Shown piece after piece: positions 51,199 to 59,630 of a DNA stretch of 64,000 nucleotides; the stretch's first letter is position 1; every line of letters begins with the position of its first letter. Source of the stretch: Sva-07 sp963716235 (GTDB lineage Bacteria; Actinomycetota; Acidimicrobiia; Acidimicrobiales; Ilumatobacteraceae); contig CAVQTE010000003.1 in assembly GCA_963716235.1 (NCBI GenBank), positions 1-64,000 on the forward strand, in the 5' to 3' direction. The translations under genes and the position numbers were made by a program. The notes beneath the pieces were generated by a model. That model did not search any database. It worked only from the letters and a program-made list of their open reading frames with translations, and had not been told where the DNA came from.

Positions 51199-52263
51199 AG
51201 CTCGATGCCCTGGTCGAGGCACCACCGGATGCTGCGGCGCATGCCCTCGTACAGCTCGACCTCGGGCTCGTAGCCGAGGTCGCGTCGGGCGGCCGAGATG
51301 TCGACGGCGATGGTCTTGTTCATCTCGCCGAGCACGTGCAGTTGCTGGTTGTAGCGGCCGGACTTCTGCAGCGCCCGATCGATGCGTTCGGCGACGGTGC
51401 CGGCAACGTCGGGGAGCCGAAGTCGATTGGGTTTCACCTCGAAGCCCTCGTCACGCATGGCCCGACCGACGGTCTCGACGATCTCGCGTACGGTGTACGG
51501 CCGGGCGTCGGCGATCCACCAACCGAGCCCGGGTTCGGTCGGGGTGAGTTCGGCGCGCACGATGCCCTGCACCAGGTTGTCGATGAACACCATCGAGCGC
51601 CGTTGGCCGCCGTCGCCGAGCACGGGGAATCGGCCGGTGCGCACGAGCGTGAAGAACGTCGTCTGACGTGCCGGTTGGTGTGGTCCGTAGAACCACGGGG
51701 GCCGCACCATCACGACATCGAGGCCACGGTCGGCGGCGTCGAGGATGCGCAGCTCGCCATCCATCTTCGAACTGCCGTAGCCGAGGTACGGCTGATACGG
51801 CTCGTCGTTGCGGAAGGTGTCGGACCGTGAGGGGTTCGTGCCGAACGGGCTGTTCGACGACACGTGCACCATGCGTCGAACGCCGTGACGCTCGCGGCGC
51901 GTGCGATGTTCTCGGTGCCCCGATGGTTCACCGCGTCGAACTGCGACATCGCACTCGGATGGATGACGCCGGCGGTGTGGATCACGTCGACGACCCCGCT
52001 CAGGCCGTCGAAGAGTCGCTCGACGTCGGCGGCAACCGTGACGTCACCGACGACGACATCGACACGGTCCGACCCGATGAGCGACCCGGTGACCGTCGTT
52101 GCATCCGACGCGGCCGCCGGATCGTGAACGAGGAGACGAAGGCGCCCGGGTCGTACCCACGGCCCGGCCTCGAGCGCGGCGACGAGCCCGGTGCCCAGCC
52201 AGCCCCCGCTCCGGTGATCACGGTTGTGTCGGGAGGACTCAACGTCATGAATGGTGCGGTCAT
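51195..52263 (-). CDS. NAD-dependent epimerase/dehydratase, second copy (about two frameshifts)
   Basis: Extended SDR, about 356 residues, related to but clearly different from its neighbour. The start MTAPFMTLSPPDTTVITGAG leads, after a shift near 52200, into WLGTGLVAALEAGPWVRPGR. Other landmarks are VDVIHTAGVIHPSAMSQFDA, VHVSSNSPFGTNPSRSDTF, YLGYGSSKMDGELRIL (Y-x3-K), VRPPWFYGPHQPARQTTFF and GDGGQRRSMVFIDNLVQGIV. A second shift lies near 51880. The ATG overlaps the GMC oxidoreductase stop as ATGA. The two SDRs in tandem could carry out successive oxidation and reduction or epimerisation of one sugar. Confidence 0.83.
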
Positions 52264-53705
52264 CCGGCCCTCTCGTCGACGAATCGTCGTGCATTGCGGA
52301 TCGCGATCGCCATCACCGATGCCTGCGGATTGACGCCCGGGGCATCGGGAAGCAGCGAGGCGTCGTTGACGTAGACGTTCTTCGAGCCGTGCACCCGTCC
52401 GAAGCTGTCGGTGGCGCACCGGCGGACATCCTCGCCCATCGGTGCGGTGGAACAGAGATGCACGGTCATGACGCTCGCATTGTTGGCGGAGAACGCCGAG
52501 GTCATGGCTGCGAGGTCGCGCCGCGAGCGCACGACAGGTGCCCCTCGGAACGACGGGTAGACCTCGAGCGCATCGGCCTCGAGCATCACCAGTGCGAGGC
52601 GGGCCAGGCCGCGACCCAACAGCTCGCGGTCACGGCGCGTGAGGCGATAGGTGACGATGGGGTCACGTAGGCCCGGGACTGCCTGCACCCAACCACGCCC
52701 TTGGCTGGTGATGGCGGCGTAGTAGATGACCAGTTCCGGCCACGCGGTGACGGCGTGACCGAAGTCGCGCCAGTTGTCGGTGAGCGCGAGAGCGACGAGA
52801 CCAGGATGGCTCGCCGACCCGCCGAACGAGATCTCGGGAGCGAACTCCTTGACCTGGATGACGGCGACGTCGCTCGGGGTGTTGACCTCGCTGTCGAAGC
52901 GGGCTGCGAGCTTCACCGTGGGGTGCACAGCGAGCGTCCGACCGATCCGATGGCGCAGCCCGGAGCGTTGCAGCATCGCCGGGGTCTGGATGGCGCCGCC
53001 GCACACGATGACGTCGCGGAAACTGATGGTGACGGGTCGTTCACCGTCGATCGTCGACGTGAGTTCCGCTCGCAACGCCGTCGAGTCGTGCATCACGAGG
53101 TGGTCGAGACGATGCTCGGTCAGCAGACGCGCGCCGGCGGCGAGGGCCCGCGGCAGGTAGGTCTCGGTCATGCTCTGGCGCCGGCCATCGGCGGCGCGCC
53201 CGCTCTCGGGGTACGTCATCCAGCGGGGGATCTCGTCGTGTTGCCAGCCGAGCGCCTCGGCGCCCCGACTCAGGATGTCGCTGGCCGGGGTCTGCTCGCC
53301 GGGAACGGTCTGGACGCTCAACGCGTCCTCGACCTCGTCGCAGATCGCTTCGAGGTCGTCGGTGTCGAAGTCGACGATGCCGTAGTCGGTTCTCCACCGA
53401 TCGAGGGTGTAGCCCGGGGGACGGCGGTACAGCCCGCTGTTCACCTCGGTGCCGCCGCCGGCGCAACGCCCTTCGGTGTAGGCGATCGACGGCAGCCCGA
53501 GCGCCACGGTGACGCCACCGGAACGGTACTGCTGGTTCATCTGCTCCAAGGAGAACGGTGTCAACGAGCCCTGCGGAACCCAGCTGCCCTCCTCGACGAT
53601 CAACACGTCGTGGCCGGCCTCGGCGAGCGTTGCGGCGGTCGTCGCTCCACCGGCGCCGGATCCGATGATGAGCACGTCGCAGTCGTGGTGGCGCTCGGTT
53701 CTCAT
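52260..53705 (-). CDS. GMC-family FAD oxidoreductase
   Basis: Intact 481-residue flavoenzyme. The FAD motif is CDVLIIGSGAGGATTAATLA near residue 10, the substrate/FAD loop is EGRCAGGGTEVNSGLYRRPP, and the C-terminal catalytic segment reads MTVHLCSTAPMGEDVRRCAT with DASLLPDAPGVNPQASVMAI, including the N-P pair of the family. It oxidises an alcohol or sugar hydroxyl, with an unknown electron acceptor. It has no signal peptide. It is overlapped at both ends (ATGA) by a small upstream gene and the SDR gene, so it is part of the aftD operon. GMC enzymes with a small partner exist (gluconate/cellobiose-type), which makes the 113-residue neighbour relevant. Confidence 0.9.
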   Translation of the reverse strand: MRTERHHDCDVLIIGSGAGGATTAATLAEAGHDVLIVEEGSWVPQGSLTPFSLEQMNQQYRSGGVTVALGLPSIAYTEGRCAGGGTEVNSGLYRRPPGYTLDRWRTDYGIVDFDTDDLEAICDEVEDALSVQTVPGEQTPASDILSRGAEALGWQHDEIPRWMTYPESGRAADGRRQSMTETYLPRALAAGARLLTEHRLDHLVMHDSTALRAELTSTIDGERPVTISFRDVIVCGGAIQTPAMLQRSGLRHRIGRTLAVHPTVKLAARFDSEVNTPSDVAVIQVKEFAPEISFGGSASHPGLVALALTDNWRDFGHAVTAWPELVIYYAAITSQGRGWVQAVPGLRDPIVTYRLTRRDRELLGRGLARLALVMLEADALEVYPSFRGAPVVRSRRDLAAMTSAFSANNASVMTVHLCSTAPMGEDVRRCATDSFGRVHGSKNVYVNDASLLPDAPGVNPQASVMAIAIRNARRFVDERAG

Positions 53706-54043
53706 GGGGCGCTCCCGTCGACAGCGGTCGAGGGCCACTTCTCCCAGACGTACGTGTAGCCGAGCGACCGGACCAGTCGCGGGTACTCCGACAGGAGCGG
53801 AAGTGGTACCCGCACGGCGACATCGAGTGCCAGCGATGGGCCCACGAGGCGACCGAGGAGATCGACGAGTCGGCTGATGACGATGACACCGAAGCGGGTG
53901 AACGACGCAAGGCCGTCGACCCGCTCCTGGATGAAGGCAACGGTGTCGGCACGTCGGTGCGCTTCGAGGTGCGGCAGGTCACGCGTGAGGAGCCGATCGG
54001 CGAACCGTCCCACGGGAGTCGTGAGTGGCGAGGGACGTGACAT
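53702..54043 (-). CDS. small protein of unknown function preceding the GMC oxidoreductase
   Basis: 113 residues, start MSRPSPLTTPVGRFADRLLT, with a hydrophobic central helix (FTRFGVIVISRLVDLLGRLVG) and the C-terminal segment PRLVRSLGYTYVWEKWPST. No family is recognised, and no cysteines or obvious metal ligands are present. Its stop overlaps the GMC start as ATGA, which suggests equimolar production; a membrane anchor or chaperone for the flavoenzyme is a guess. It is the first gene of the six-gene operon that ends with the acyltransferase; 42 bases of GC-rich sequence separate it from the next upstream gene. Confidence 0.6.
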   Translation of the reverse strand: MSRPSPLTTPVGRFADRLLTRDLPHLEAHRRADTVAFIQERVDGLASFTRFGVIVISRLVDLLGRLVGPSLALDVAVRVPLPLLSEYPRLVRSLGYTYVWEKWPSTAVDGSAP

Positions 54044-54085
54044 GAGCGGATGAATCGTAGCAATCAGCGCGCCCGCGGGGGCGTC

Positions 54086-54838
54086 TCAGCGAGAGTCGTC
54101 GGTGCGATACGCGCGTCCCCGGCGATGCAGGGTGACGAGGTCGTGGATGCCCCACGCCGTGACGAGGCGGAATGCCTCGAGGACGACGCGCCCATCCATC
54201 TTCGACTGGCCTGCGACACGGTCGCGGAATGCGATCGGGATCTCGACGACGCCGAGCCCGGCGCGAACGGCGCGATAGGTCATCTCGACCTGGAACCCGT
54301 AGCCGCTGGCCTGCAGGTCGTCGAGGCCGATGGTTCGCAGTGCCTCGACGCGGTAGACGCGGTATCCCGCTGTGGCATCGTTGATGGCGAGTCCCAACAT
54401 CACCGCGACGTACCGGTTGGCCCACCGTGACAGCCAGGTCCGGCGCCGCGGCCACCCCGTCACCGTGCCGCCCGGGATGTAGCGGGATCCGATCACGACC
54501 GGAATGCCCTGGTCGGCAACGGCGAGCATGACCGGCAGCGCGGCGGGATCGTGTGACAGATCGGCGTCGATCTGCACCACAGCGTCGTAGTGCTCGTCGA
54601 GGGCGAGTCTGAACGCCTCGCGATAGGCATCGCCGAGCCCGCGCTTCTCGGGGCGTTCGATCAGTCGCAGCCGTCCGGTGTCGTCCATGCGTTCGCGCAC
54701 GAGCGCGCGGGTGGAGTCGGACGAGTCGTCGTCGACCACCACGACATCGGCGTCGGGGACGCGTGAGTCGAGTTGATCGAGAAGTTCCGAGATGTTCGCC
54801 GCCTCATTGTGGGTCGGCACGATGATCAGCGTGCGCAC
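54086..54838 (-). CDS. polyprenol monophosphomannose synthase-like GT2
   Basis: Intact 250-residue GT2, second copy in the window after the one at 34861. Motifs are TLIIVPTHNEAANISELLDQ, VVVVDDDSSDSTRALVRE, RPEKRGLGDAYREAFRLALD, VVQIDADLSHDPAALPVM, NDATAGYRVYRVEAL and EIPIAFRDRVAGQSKM. It lacks membrane helices. It is followed on the same strand, in the upstream direction, by a PIG-V-like mannosyltransferase gene 12 bases away, so the pair can make polyprenyl-phosphate mannose and use it outside the membrane. Which of the two Ppm-like genes is the main synthase cannot be told. Confidence 0.9.
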   Translation of the reverse strand: MRTLIIVPTHNEAANISELLDQLDSRVPDADVVVVDDDSSDSTRALVRERMDDTGRLRLIERPEKRGLGDAYREAFRLALDEHYDAVVQIDADLSHDPAALPVMLAVADQGIPVVIGSRYIPGGTVTGWPRRRTWLSRWANRYVAVMLGLAINDATAGYRVYRVEALRTIGLDDLQASGYGFQVEMTYRAVRAGLGVVEIPIAFRDRVAGQSKMDGRVVLEAFRLVTAWGIHDLVTLHRRGRAYRTDDSR

Positions 54839-54850
54839 GGTCCGACGACC

Positions 54851-56086
54851 TTACGGGATGGCGCCGAACGCGGCGTAGAGCCCGGTCACGGCAACCAGAC
54901 CGGCACCGCACAGCACGAGTGTCAGGTCCCAGCCGGCGCGATCCCAGCTCGCACGATGATGATCAGGGTCGTCGTCAGGGTCGGGCCACCAGGCCGCAAC
55001 GGCGATGAAGAGCGGGAACGCCGTGAACAGGAAGCGGGGGCGGGCGGTCACCGTCTCGGGGGCCAACATGAGGGCGATCACGACGGCGCTGTAGGCCACG
55101 AGCACCCAGGAGAGCCGGACCTTCCAGGCGCAGTAGATCATGGCGACCAGCGCGCCGACCGAGAGGGCGGTGAGCGCGTCGGTCGGCGATCCCAAGGGAT
55201 TGGTGAGGAAGTCGAACGAGTTGGTGATCGCCGTGGCGCCGAAACTCGTTCCCTCGGACCAGGCCTCGCGTTGGACCCGGAACCATGCGCCGCGCTCGCC
55301 GGCGGTGCGGTCGACGTACCACTGGAACCCGATGAATCCGATCGGCGCGAGGAGCGGGGCGATCAGCGACCACCAGTCGCGGTTGCGCCGGATGGCGAGG
55401 AAGCTGGCGACAGCGCACGCGCCGACGAGTGCGATTCCGTTCGGTCGTGCTCCCGTCCCGACGGCGGCGAAGACGCCGGCCAGCACCCATCGTTCGGTGA
55501 TGAGGAACCACAGGCATGCCGCGGCGAGCACGATCAGCATCGCTTCGGAGTAGGCGAACGACAGCACGAAACTTCCGGGGAACACGGCGAACAGCGTCAT
55601 GGCCCGTGCCGCGACCGACACCGAGTAGAGACGCCGGGCGAGCAGGCCGACGAGAACGACCGCGATGGCACCGAGCACGAAGTTGACGAAGAGTGCCGCG
55701 AACGTGTCGCCACCCGGCAGCACGACATCGACGGCGCGCACCGTCCAGGGATAGACGGGGAAGAATGCGGCGCGGGCCTCGAGTTGTTCGTAGGTGATGT
55801 CGGCCGGGATCGAGTCGGGATAGCCGCGACGTATGAGTTCCAGGTACCAGCGGCCGTCCCACGACGTCAACACGTTGGTGATCGTCTGGTAGGCGGTGGG
55901 TTCGGCGATGCCGTCCTTGCGTGCGTCGACGGCCATTTGCGAGGCGCGTACGCCGGCGCCTGCGATCACGCACATGCGCGACACCACGTAGGCGGCCATG
56001 CCGACGAACAGCGCCCGATGCCAGTTCGCCCGGTCAGAGGTGACGGCGGTATCCGACACAGGGGCGTCGTTCACCTGGGAGGGCAC
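54851..56086 (-). CDS. PIG-V/GPI-mannosyltransferase-like membrane glycosyltransferase
   Basis: Intact 411-residue GT-C protein with eight to nine helices. The first loop contains TSWDGRWYLELIRRGYPDSI, matching the WDGxWY motif of the PIG-V mannosyltransferase family, followed by AFFPVYPWTVRAVDVVLPG and SFVLSFAYSEAMLIVLAAA. The C-terminal half ends with PETVTARPRFLFTAFPLFIA. Start GTG (VPSQVNDAPVSDT) is chosen because it gives a short cytoplasmic N-terminus. PIG-V-like mannosyltransferases in actinobacteria take polyprenyl-phosphate mannose as donor, which fits the adjacent Ppm-like gene. Acceptor unknown (lipomannan-like or protein O-mannosylation). Confidence 0.85.
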   Translation of the reverse strand: MPSQVNDAPVSDTAVTSDRANWHRALFVGMAAYVVSRMCVIAGAGVRASQMAVDARKDGIAEPTAYQTITNVLTSWDGRWYLELIRRGYPDSIPADITYEQLEARAAFFPVYPWTVRAVDVVLPGGDTFAALFVNFVLGAIAVVLVGLLARRLYSVSVAARAMTLFAVFPGSFVLSFAYSEAMLIVLAAACLWFLITERWVLAGVFAAVGTGARPNGIALVGACAVASFLAIRRNRDWWSLIAPLLAPIGFIGFQWYVDRTAGERGAWFRVQREAWSEGTSFGATAITNSFDFLTNPLGSPTDALTALSVGALVAMIYCAWKVRLSWVLVAYSAVVIALMLAPETVTARPRFLFTAFPLFIAVAAWWPDPDDDPDHHRASWDRAGWDLTLVLCGAGLVAVTGLYAAFGAIP

Positions 56087-56123
56087 GGCGAGAAGGTAGC
56101 AGCAGCGTCGCGCATCGGATGGG

Positions 56124-58118
56124 TCACGTGGCGCCCGTCGTTGCCGACATGTCCAACCGTTGGTCGAGTTCGTCGAACAGCCATGGCCACACGAGTTCAG
56201 CGCCCTCGCGTGTGTAGTGCACACCGTCGTATCGAACGGGACTGCCGTCGATCTCCAACCCGTCGACACCGCCAGGACATACGACCGAAGACAGGGTGGC
56301 CACCGTGACATCTGCCTGTGTTGCCGCGATCTCGTCGAGCAGGGAGTTGACGGCGGCGACGCGGCGAGCGTCGGCACGTGACGCCGTGCCGGGGTTGTCG
56401 CTTGCGCCGCCCATGCAGGCGACATCGAGGAACACGACCGGCGCACCGGAGGAGCCGGCTGCGTCGGCAGCCTCACTGAGCGCGGTAGCGACCAGCGTTT
56501 CCCATTCGGGTGAGGGAAAGCGGATGTCTCGACCGTCGACACGGTGGTCGAGGACCTCCCACGCGCCGATCATCACCACGACGATGTCGGGCTGCAGGGC
56601 ATCGCTGAAATCGGGCCACGAGGTCTGCCACACAACACAGTTGGGGTCGGTGGGATTGATCGCGGAGGAGTCCGCGTCCAGTGTCGCTCCCGGTGTGATC
56701 GGACACCCGACCTGGACGAAGGCCTGGGCATCCCAGTCGGGTCGCGTCGACGCGTCGAGTTGGTGGGCGAGGGAGTAGGCCGCCGAGTCGCCGAGGAGCA
56801 GGAGTCGTCGACGATCCGGTGGCAGATCCGTCGGCTCGTTCGTCCTGTTCGATTCGTTCGGGTCGATGACGTCAGCGTCCGATGGTCCACGAGTCGGCGA
56901 TGCCAGTTCATCGAGGCGCGGAAAGATCGCAGCCGTGGGAGCGAGCCGGCGGTCAGCCGGCGTCGTCAGTGCGACGAACCCGAGCCCGGCGACCAGGCAT
57001 GCCACGACGCTCCACGCGCCGACGAGGCGTGGTGATGGCGTCGTGGATCGACGCACCGGTGTTTCGACGAATCGGAAGCTCAGTTCGGCGAGGGCAAGGG
57101 TGATGGCGACCTGCGCAGCAATCAGTGGGGTACCGCTCACCCCGATGTCGATTGCGGAGCCGACGAAGACAATCGTCGGCCAATGCCACAGATAGATCCC
57201 GTACGAACGTTGTCCGATCCACGTCAGTGGTTGGCGTCCCATCCAGCCGAGGGCTGCATCGGGACGGGGGCTTGCGGTGCCGAGGACGACAAAGGCTGCG
57301 ACGATCGAGATGGCGAAGAGCCCGCCTCGATACAGCCAGGCGCTCGTGTCGTGGATGGTGGCGGCCGTGGCCACGAGGACGAGCAATGCCGCGGCGAACG
57401 GCAGCCGCATCGTGCGACGCTCCGCCAGGCGGATCAGGTCGGGAAAGAGTTCGACGATCCAGGCGAGGGCAGCGCCGATGAGCAGATGCTGGGCGCGGGT
57501 GTCGGTGCCGAAATAGACGCGTGTCGGATCGGCGGGTTCGAATGCGATCGCCATCAGACCGGCCGAAACGACGGCAGCCGCGACGACAGATGCAGCCGCG
57601 AGTCCTGCGCCTCGACGGTGCCTCGCGGCGAGTACCAGGAGCCCGACCATGGCGACGGGCCACAGCAGGTACCACTGCTCCTCGACTGCCAGCGACCAGG
57701 TGTGCAACAGCGGGCTCGGGCCGAGGGCGGCCTCGAAGTAGGACTGCTGGTCGAACACGAATCGCCAGTTGGCGACGTAGGCGAGTCCGGCAATGGCGTC
57801 GAGACGAACGGAGTTCCACTGTTCGGGCAGTCCCCAGCGACGCGTCGCCAGCAGCGTGGCGGCGATCATGACGACCAGTGCGGGAACGAGCCGTTTGAAC
57901 CGGCGGGTCCAGAATGCGCCCAGTCCGAGACGGCCTGTCGTGGCGCGTTCGTCGAGGAGAAGTCGGGTGATGAGGAAACCGGAGATGACGAAGAAGATGT
58001 CGACGCCGATGAATCCGCCGGTCACCCAGCGAAGTTCCAGGTGGTATGCCACCACGAGCGTCACGGCGAGCGCTCGGAGGCCGTCGAGGGCAGGAAGGTG
58101 GGGGAGTCGACGAGACAT
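56124..58118 (-). CDS. acyltransferase 3 fused to SGNH esterase-like domain (OafA/YrhL type)
   Basis: Intact 664-residue protein. Residues 1-360 are the membrane acyltransferase: HLPALDGLRALAVTLVVAYH with the catalytic His, TGGFIGVDIFFVISGFLITR, FWTRRFKRLVPALVVMIA, HTWSLAVEEQWYLLWPVAM, and RSYGIYLWHWPTIVFVGSA. After a Pro/Asp-rich linker comes an extracytoplasmic SGNH domain with the Ser block LLLLGDSAAYSLAHQL, the Gly/Asn part VVVMIGAWEVLDHRV and the Asp-His pair in RYDGVHYTREGAEL. Such fusions O-acetylate exported glycans. ATG 58118 is preferred to the TTG nine bases further upstream. A 154-base divergent spacer follows before the molybdenum hydroxylase operon. Confidence 0.92.
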   Translation of the reverse strand: MSRRLPHLPALDGLRALAVTLVVAYHLELRWVTGGFIGVDIFFVISGFLITRLLLDERATTGRLGLGAFWTRRFKRLVPALVVMIAATLLATRRWGLPEQWNSVRLDAIAGLAYVANWRFVFDQQSYFEAALGPSPLLHTWSLAVEEQWYLLWPVAMVGLLVLAARHRRGAGLAAASVVAAAVVSAGLMAIAFEPADPTRVYFGTDTRAQHLLIGAALAWIVELFPDLIRLAERRTMRLPFAAALLVLVATAATIHDTSAWLYRGGLFAISIVAAFVVLGTASPRPDAALGWMGRQPLTWIGQRSYGIYLWHWPTIVFVGSAIDIGVSGTPLIAAQVAITLALAELSFRFVETPVRRSTTPSPRLVGAWSVVACLVAGLGFVALTTPADRRLAPTAAIFPRLDELASPTRGPSDADVIDPNESNRTNEPTDLPPDRRRLLLLGDSAAYSLAHQLDASTRPDWDAQAFVQVGCPITPGATLDADSSAINPTDPNCVVWQTSWPDFSDALQPDIVVVMIGAWEVLDHRVDGRDIRFPSPEWETLVATALSEAADAAGSSGAPVVFLDVACMGGASDNPGTASRADARRVAAVNSLLDEIAATQADVTVATLSSVVCPGGVDGLEIDGSPVRYDGVHYTREGAELVWPWLFDELDQRLDMSATTGAT

Positions 58119-58272
58119 CGGTCGCAACGGTCGCCGCGGGCGTTGTGGCCCGGCGCTGCTCGAACGCTACCCGCGGCCGCACGGTGACGAGCCGAGCCTC
58201 GTTCGTTGCGGCCGTGTGAATCCGGCCCGATGACCGCGTGAGCGACGCTGGGGTTTTGTACAGTCACGCGTC

Positions 58273-59136
58273 ATGCCGGTCCATCTGCCCGACACTGTCG
58301 ATACTGCGGTCGAGCTTCTGGCGCACGACCCGACGGCAACCGTGCTCGCCGGCGGGACTGATCTGATGGTGGAGGTGAACGATGGCCACCGCCGCCCGGC
58401 CAGCAGCGTCGTGGTCGTGAACCGGATCACCGAACTGCGATCGTGGCGGCGTGATCAGTCGGCAGGTTCGGTGACGATCGGTGCTGCGCTGAGCTACCGG
58501 GAGATCGAAACCGGCCCGCTCGGCACCATGTTCCCGGCGCTCGGGCAGGCCGCCCGGACAGTCGGATCGCCGCAGATCCGCAACGCCGCCACGCTTGGCG
58601 GCAATCTCGCGACCTGCTCGCCGGCGGGCGATGGTCTGCCCGTGCTGGCTGCGCTCGATGCAACCGTCGAGCTCGCCTCGGCGGCTGGGCGTCGGACGAT
58701 GCCGGTGAGTGACTTCATGGTCGGCGTGAAGCACACGGCATTGATGCCGGCGGAGATGATCGTGTCGATCTCGCTGCCGTTGACCGCCGGTTGGCAGGGG
58801 TACGCCAAGGTCGGCGTGCGCAATGCCATGGTGATCGCGGTGGCCAGCGCCTGCGTCGTACTCGACCCCGCCCGCCAGAGTGTGGCCGTGGCGCTCGGCT
58901 CGGTCGGGCCGACCGTCCTGCGATGCCCCGAGGCGGAACAGCATCTCGCATCGTCGATCGACTTCACCACGTTCGAGGTTGCACCGACCGATCTCGAGCG
59001 ATTCGCCGAACTGGTCTCGACCGCGAGCCGCCCGATCACCGATCATCGCTCGAGTGCCGAGTACCGGCGCCATGCTGTTGGAGTGCTCGCCAAACGATTG
59101 GTGCGACGCGCATCGAGCGAGGAAGTGGCAGCATGA
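58273..59136 (+). CDS. xanthine dehydrogenase-family FAD-binding subunit
   Basis: Medium subunit of a three-component molybdenum hydroxylase. It has 287 residues with the FAD motifs TVLAGGTDLMVEVNDG (about 22-37) and TLGGNLATCSPAGDGLPVL (about 110-128), and the C-terminal CO_deh_flav domain with TDHRSSAEYRRHAVGVLAKR. It accepts electrons from the 2Fe-2S subunit. The frame is intact and the ATG starts close to the family N-terminus. The stop overlaps the next start as ATGA. A TACAGT box lies eight bases before the ATG but no -35 can be placed with confidence. Confidence 0.92.
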   Translation: MPVHLPDTVDTAVELLAHDPTATVLAGGTDLMVEVNDGHRRPASSVVVVNRITELRSWRRDQSAGSVTIGAALSYREIETGPLGTMFPALGQAARTVGSPQIRNAATLGGNLATCSPAGDGLPVLAALDATVELASAAGRRTMPVSDFMVGVKHTALMPAEMIVSISLPLTAGWQGYAKVGVRNAMVIAVASACVVLDPARQSVAVALGSVGPTVLRCPEAEQHLASSIDFTTFEVAPTDLERFAELVSTASRPITDHRSSAEYRRHAVGVLAKRLVRRASSEEVAA

Positions 59137-59630
59137 ATCACGACGGTCACGACAGCGACCACTACGTCCTCGATGTCAACGGTGCCCGGCGTGAGGTGAC
59201 CGACTCGTGGTTGGGCGAGAGCCTGCTCGACGTGTTGCGCGATCGGTTGGGCCTGATGGGCACGAAGGGCGCCTGCGAACAGGGTGAGTGCGGTTCGTGC
59301 AGTGTGATGGTCGACGGCATGCTGGTGTGCTCGTGCCTGGTGATGGCCGCGAGTGCGGTCGGCCAGCCCATCGTGACCATCGAAGGGGTTGCCCCACTCG
59401 GCTCTCCTTCGGACGTACAGGCGGCGTTCGTCGAAGCCGGAGCGGTCCAGTGCGGTTTCTGTACGCCGGGATTGATCATGGCGGTGCATGACCTGCTCGA
59501 ACGCAGTGGGCATCCGACCGAGACCGAGATCCGCGAGGAACTGGCCGGCAACGTGTGCCGATGTACCGGGTACGGCCGCATCATCGACGCTGTCCAGCGT
59601 GTCGCCGTCGACCGGAGGCAGGCGCAGTGA
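59133..59630 (+). CDS. xanthine dehydrogenase-family [2Fe-2S] subunit
   Basis: Small subunit of 165 residues. The plant-type ferredoxin cluster is ligated by CEQGECGSC plus the Cys in LVCSCL; the second cluster by CGFCTPG and CRCTGY. The order plus the spacing matches CoxS/XdhC-type proteins that hand electrons from the molybdenum site to FAD. It is overlapped on both sides (ATGA and GTGA), so it is in one operon with the FAD and molybdenum subunits. No frameshift. Confidence 0.94.
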   Translation: MNHDGHDSDHYVLDVNGARREVTDSWLGESLLDVLRDRLGLMGTKGACEQGECGSCSVMVDGMLVCSCLVMAASAVGQPIVTIEGVAPLGSPSDVQAAFVEAGAVQCGFCTPGLIMAVHDLLERSGHPTETEIREELAGNVCRCTGYGRIIDAVQRVAVDRRQAQ

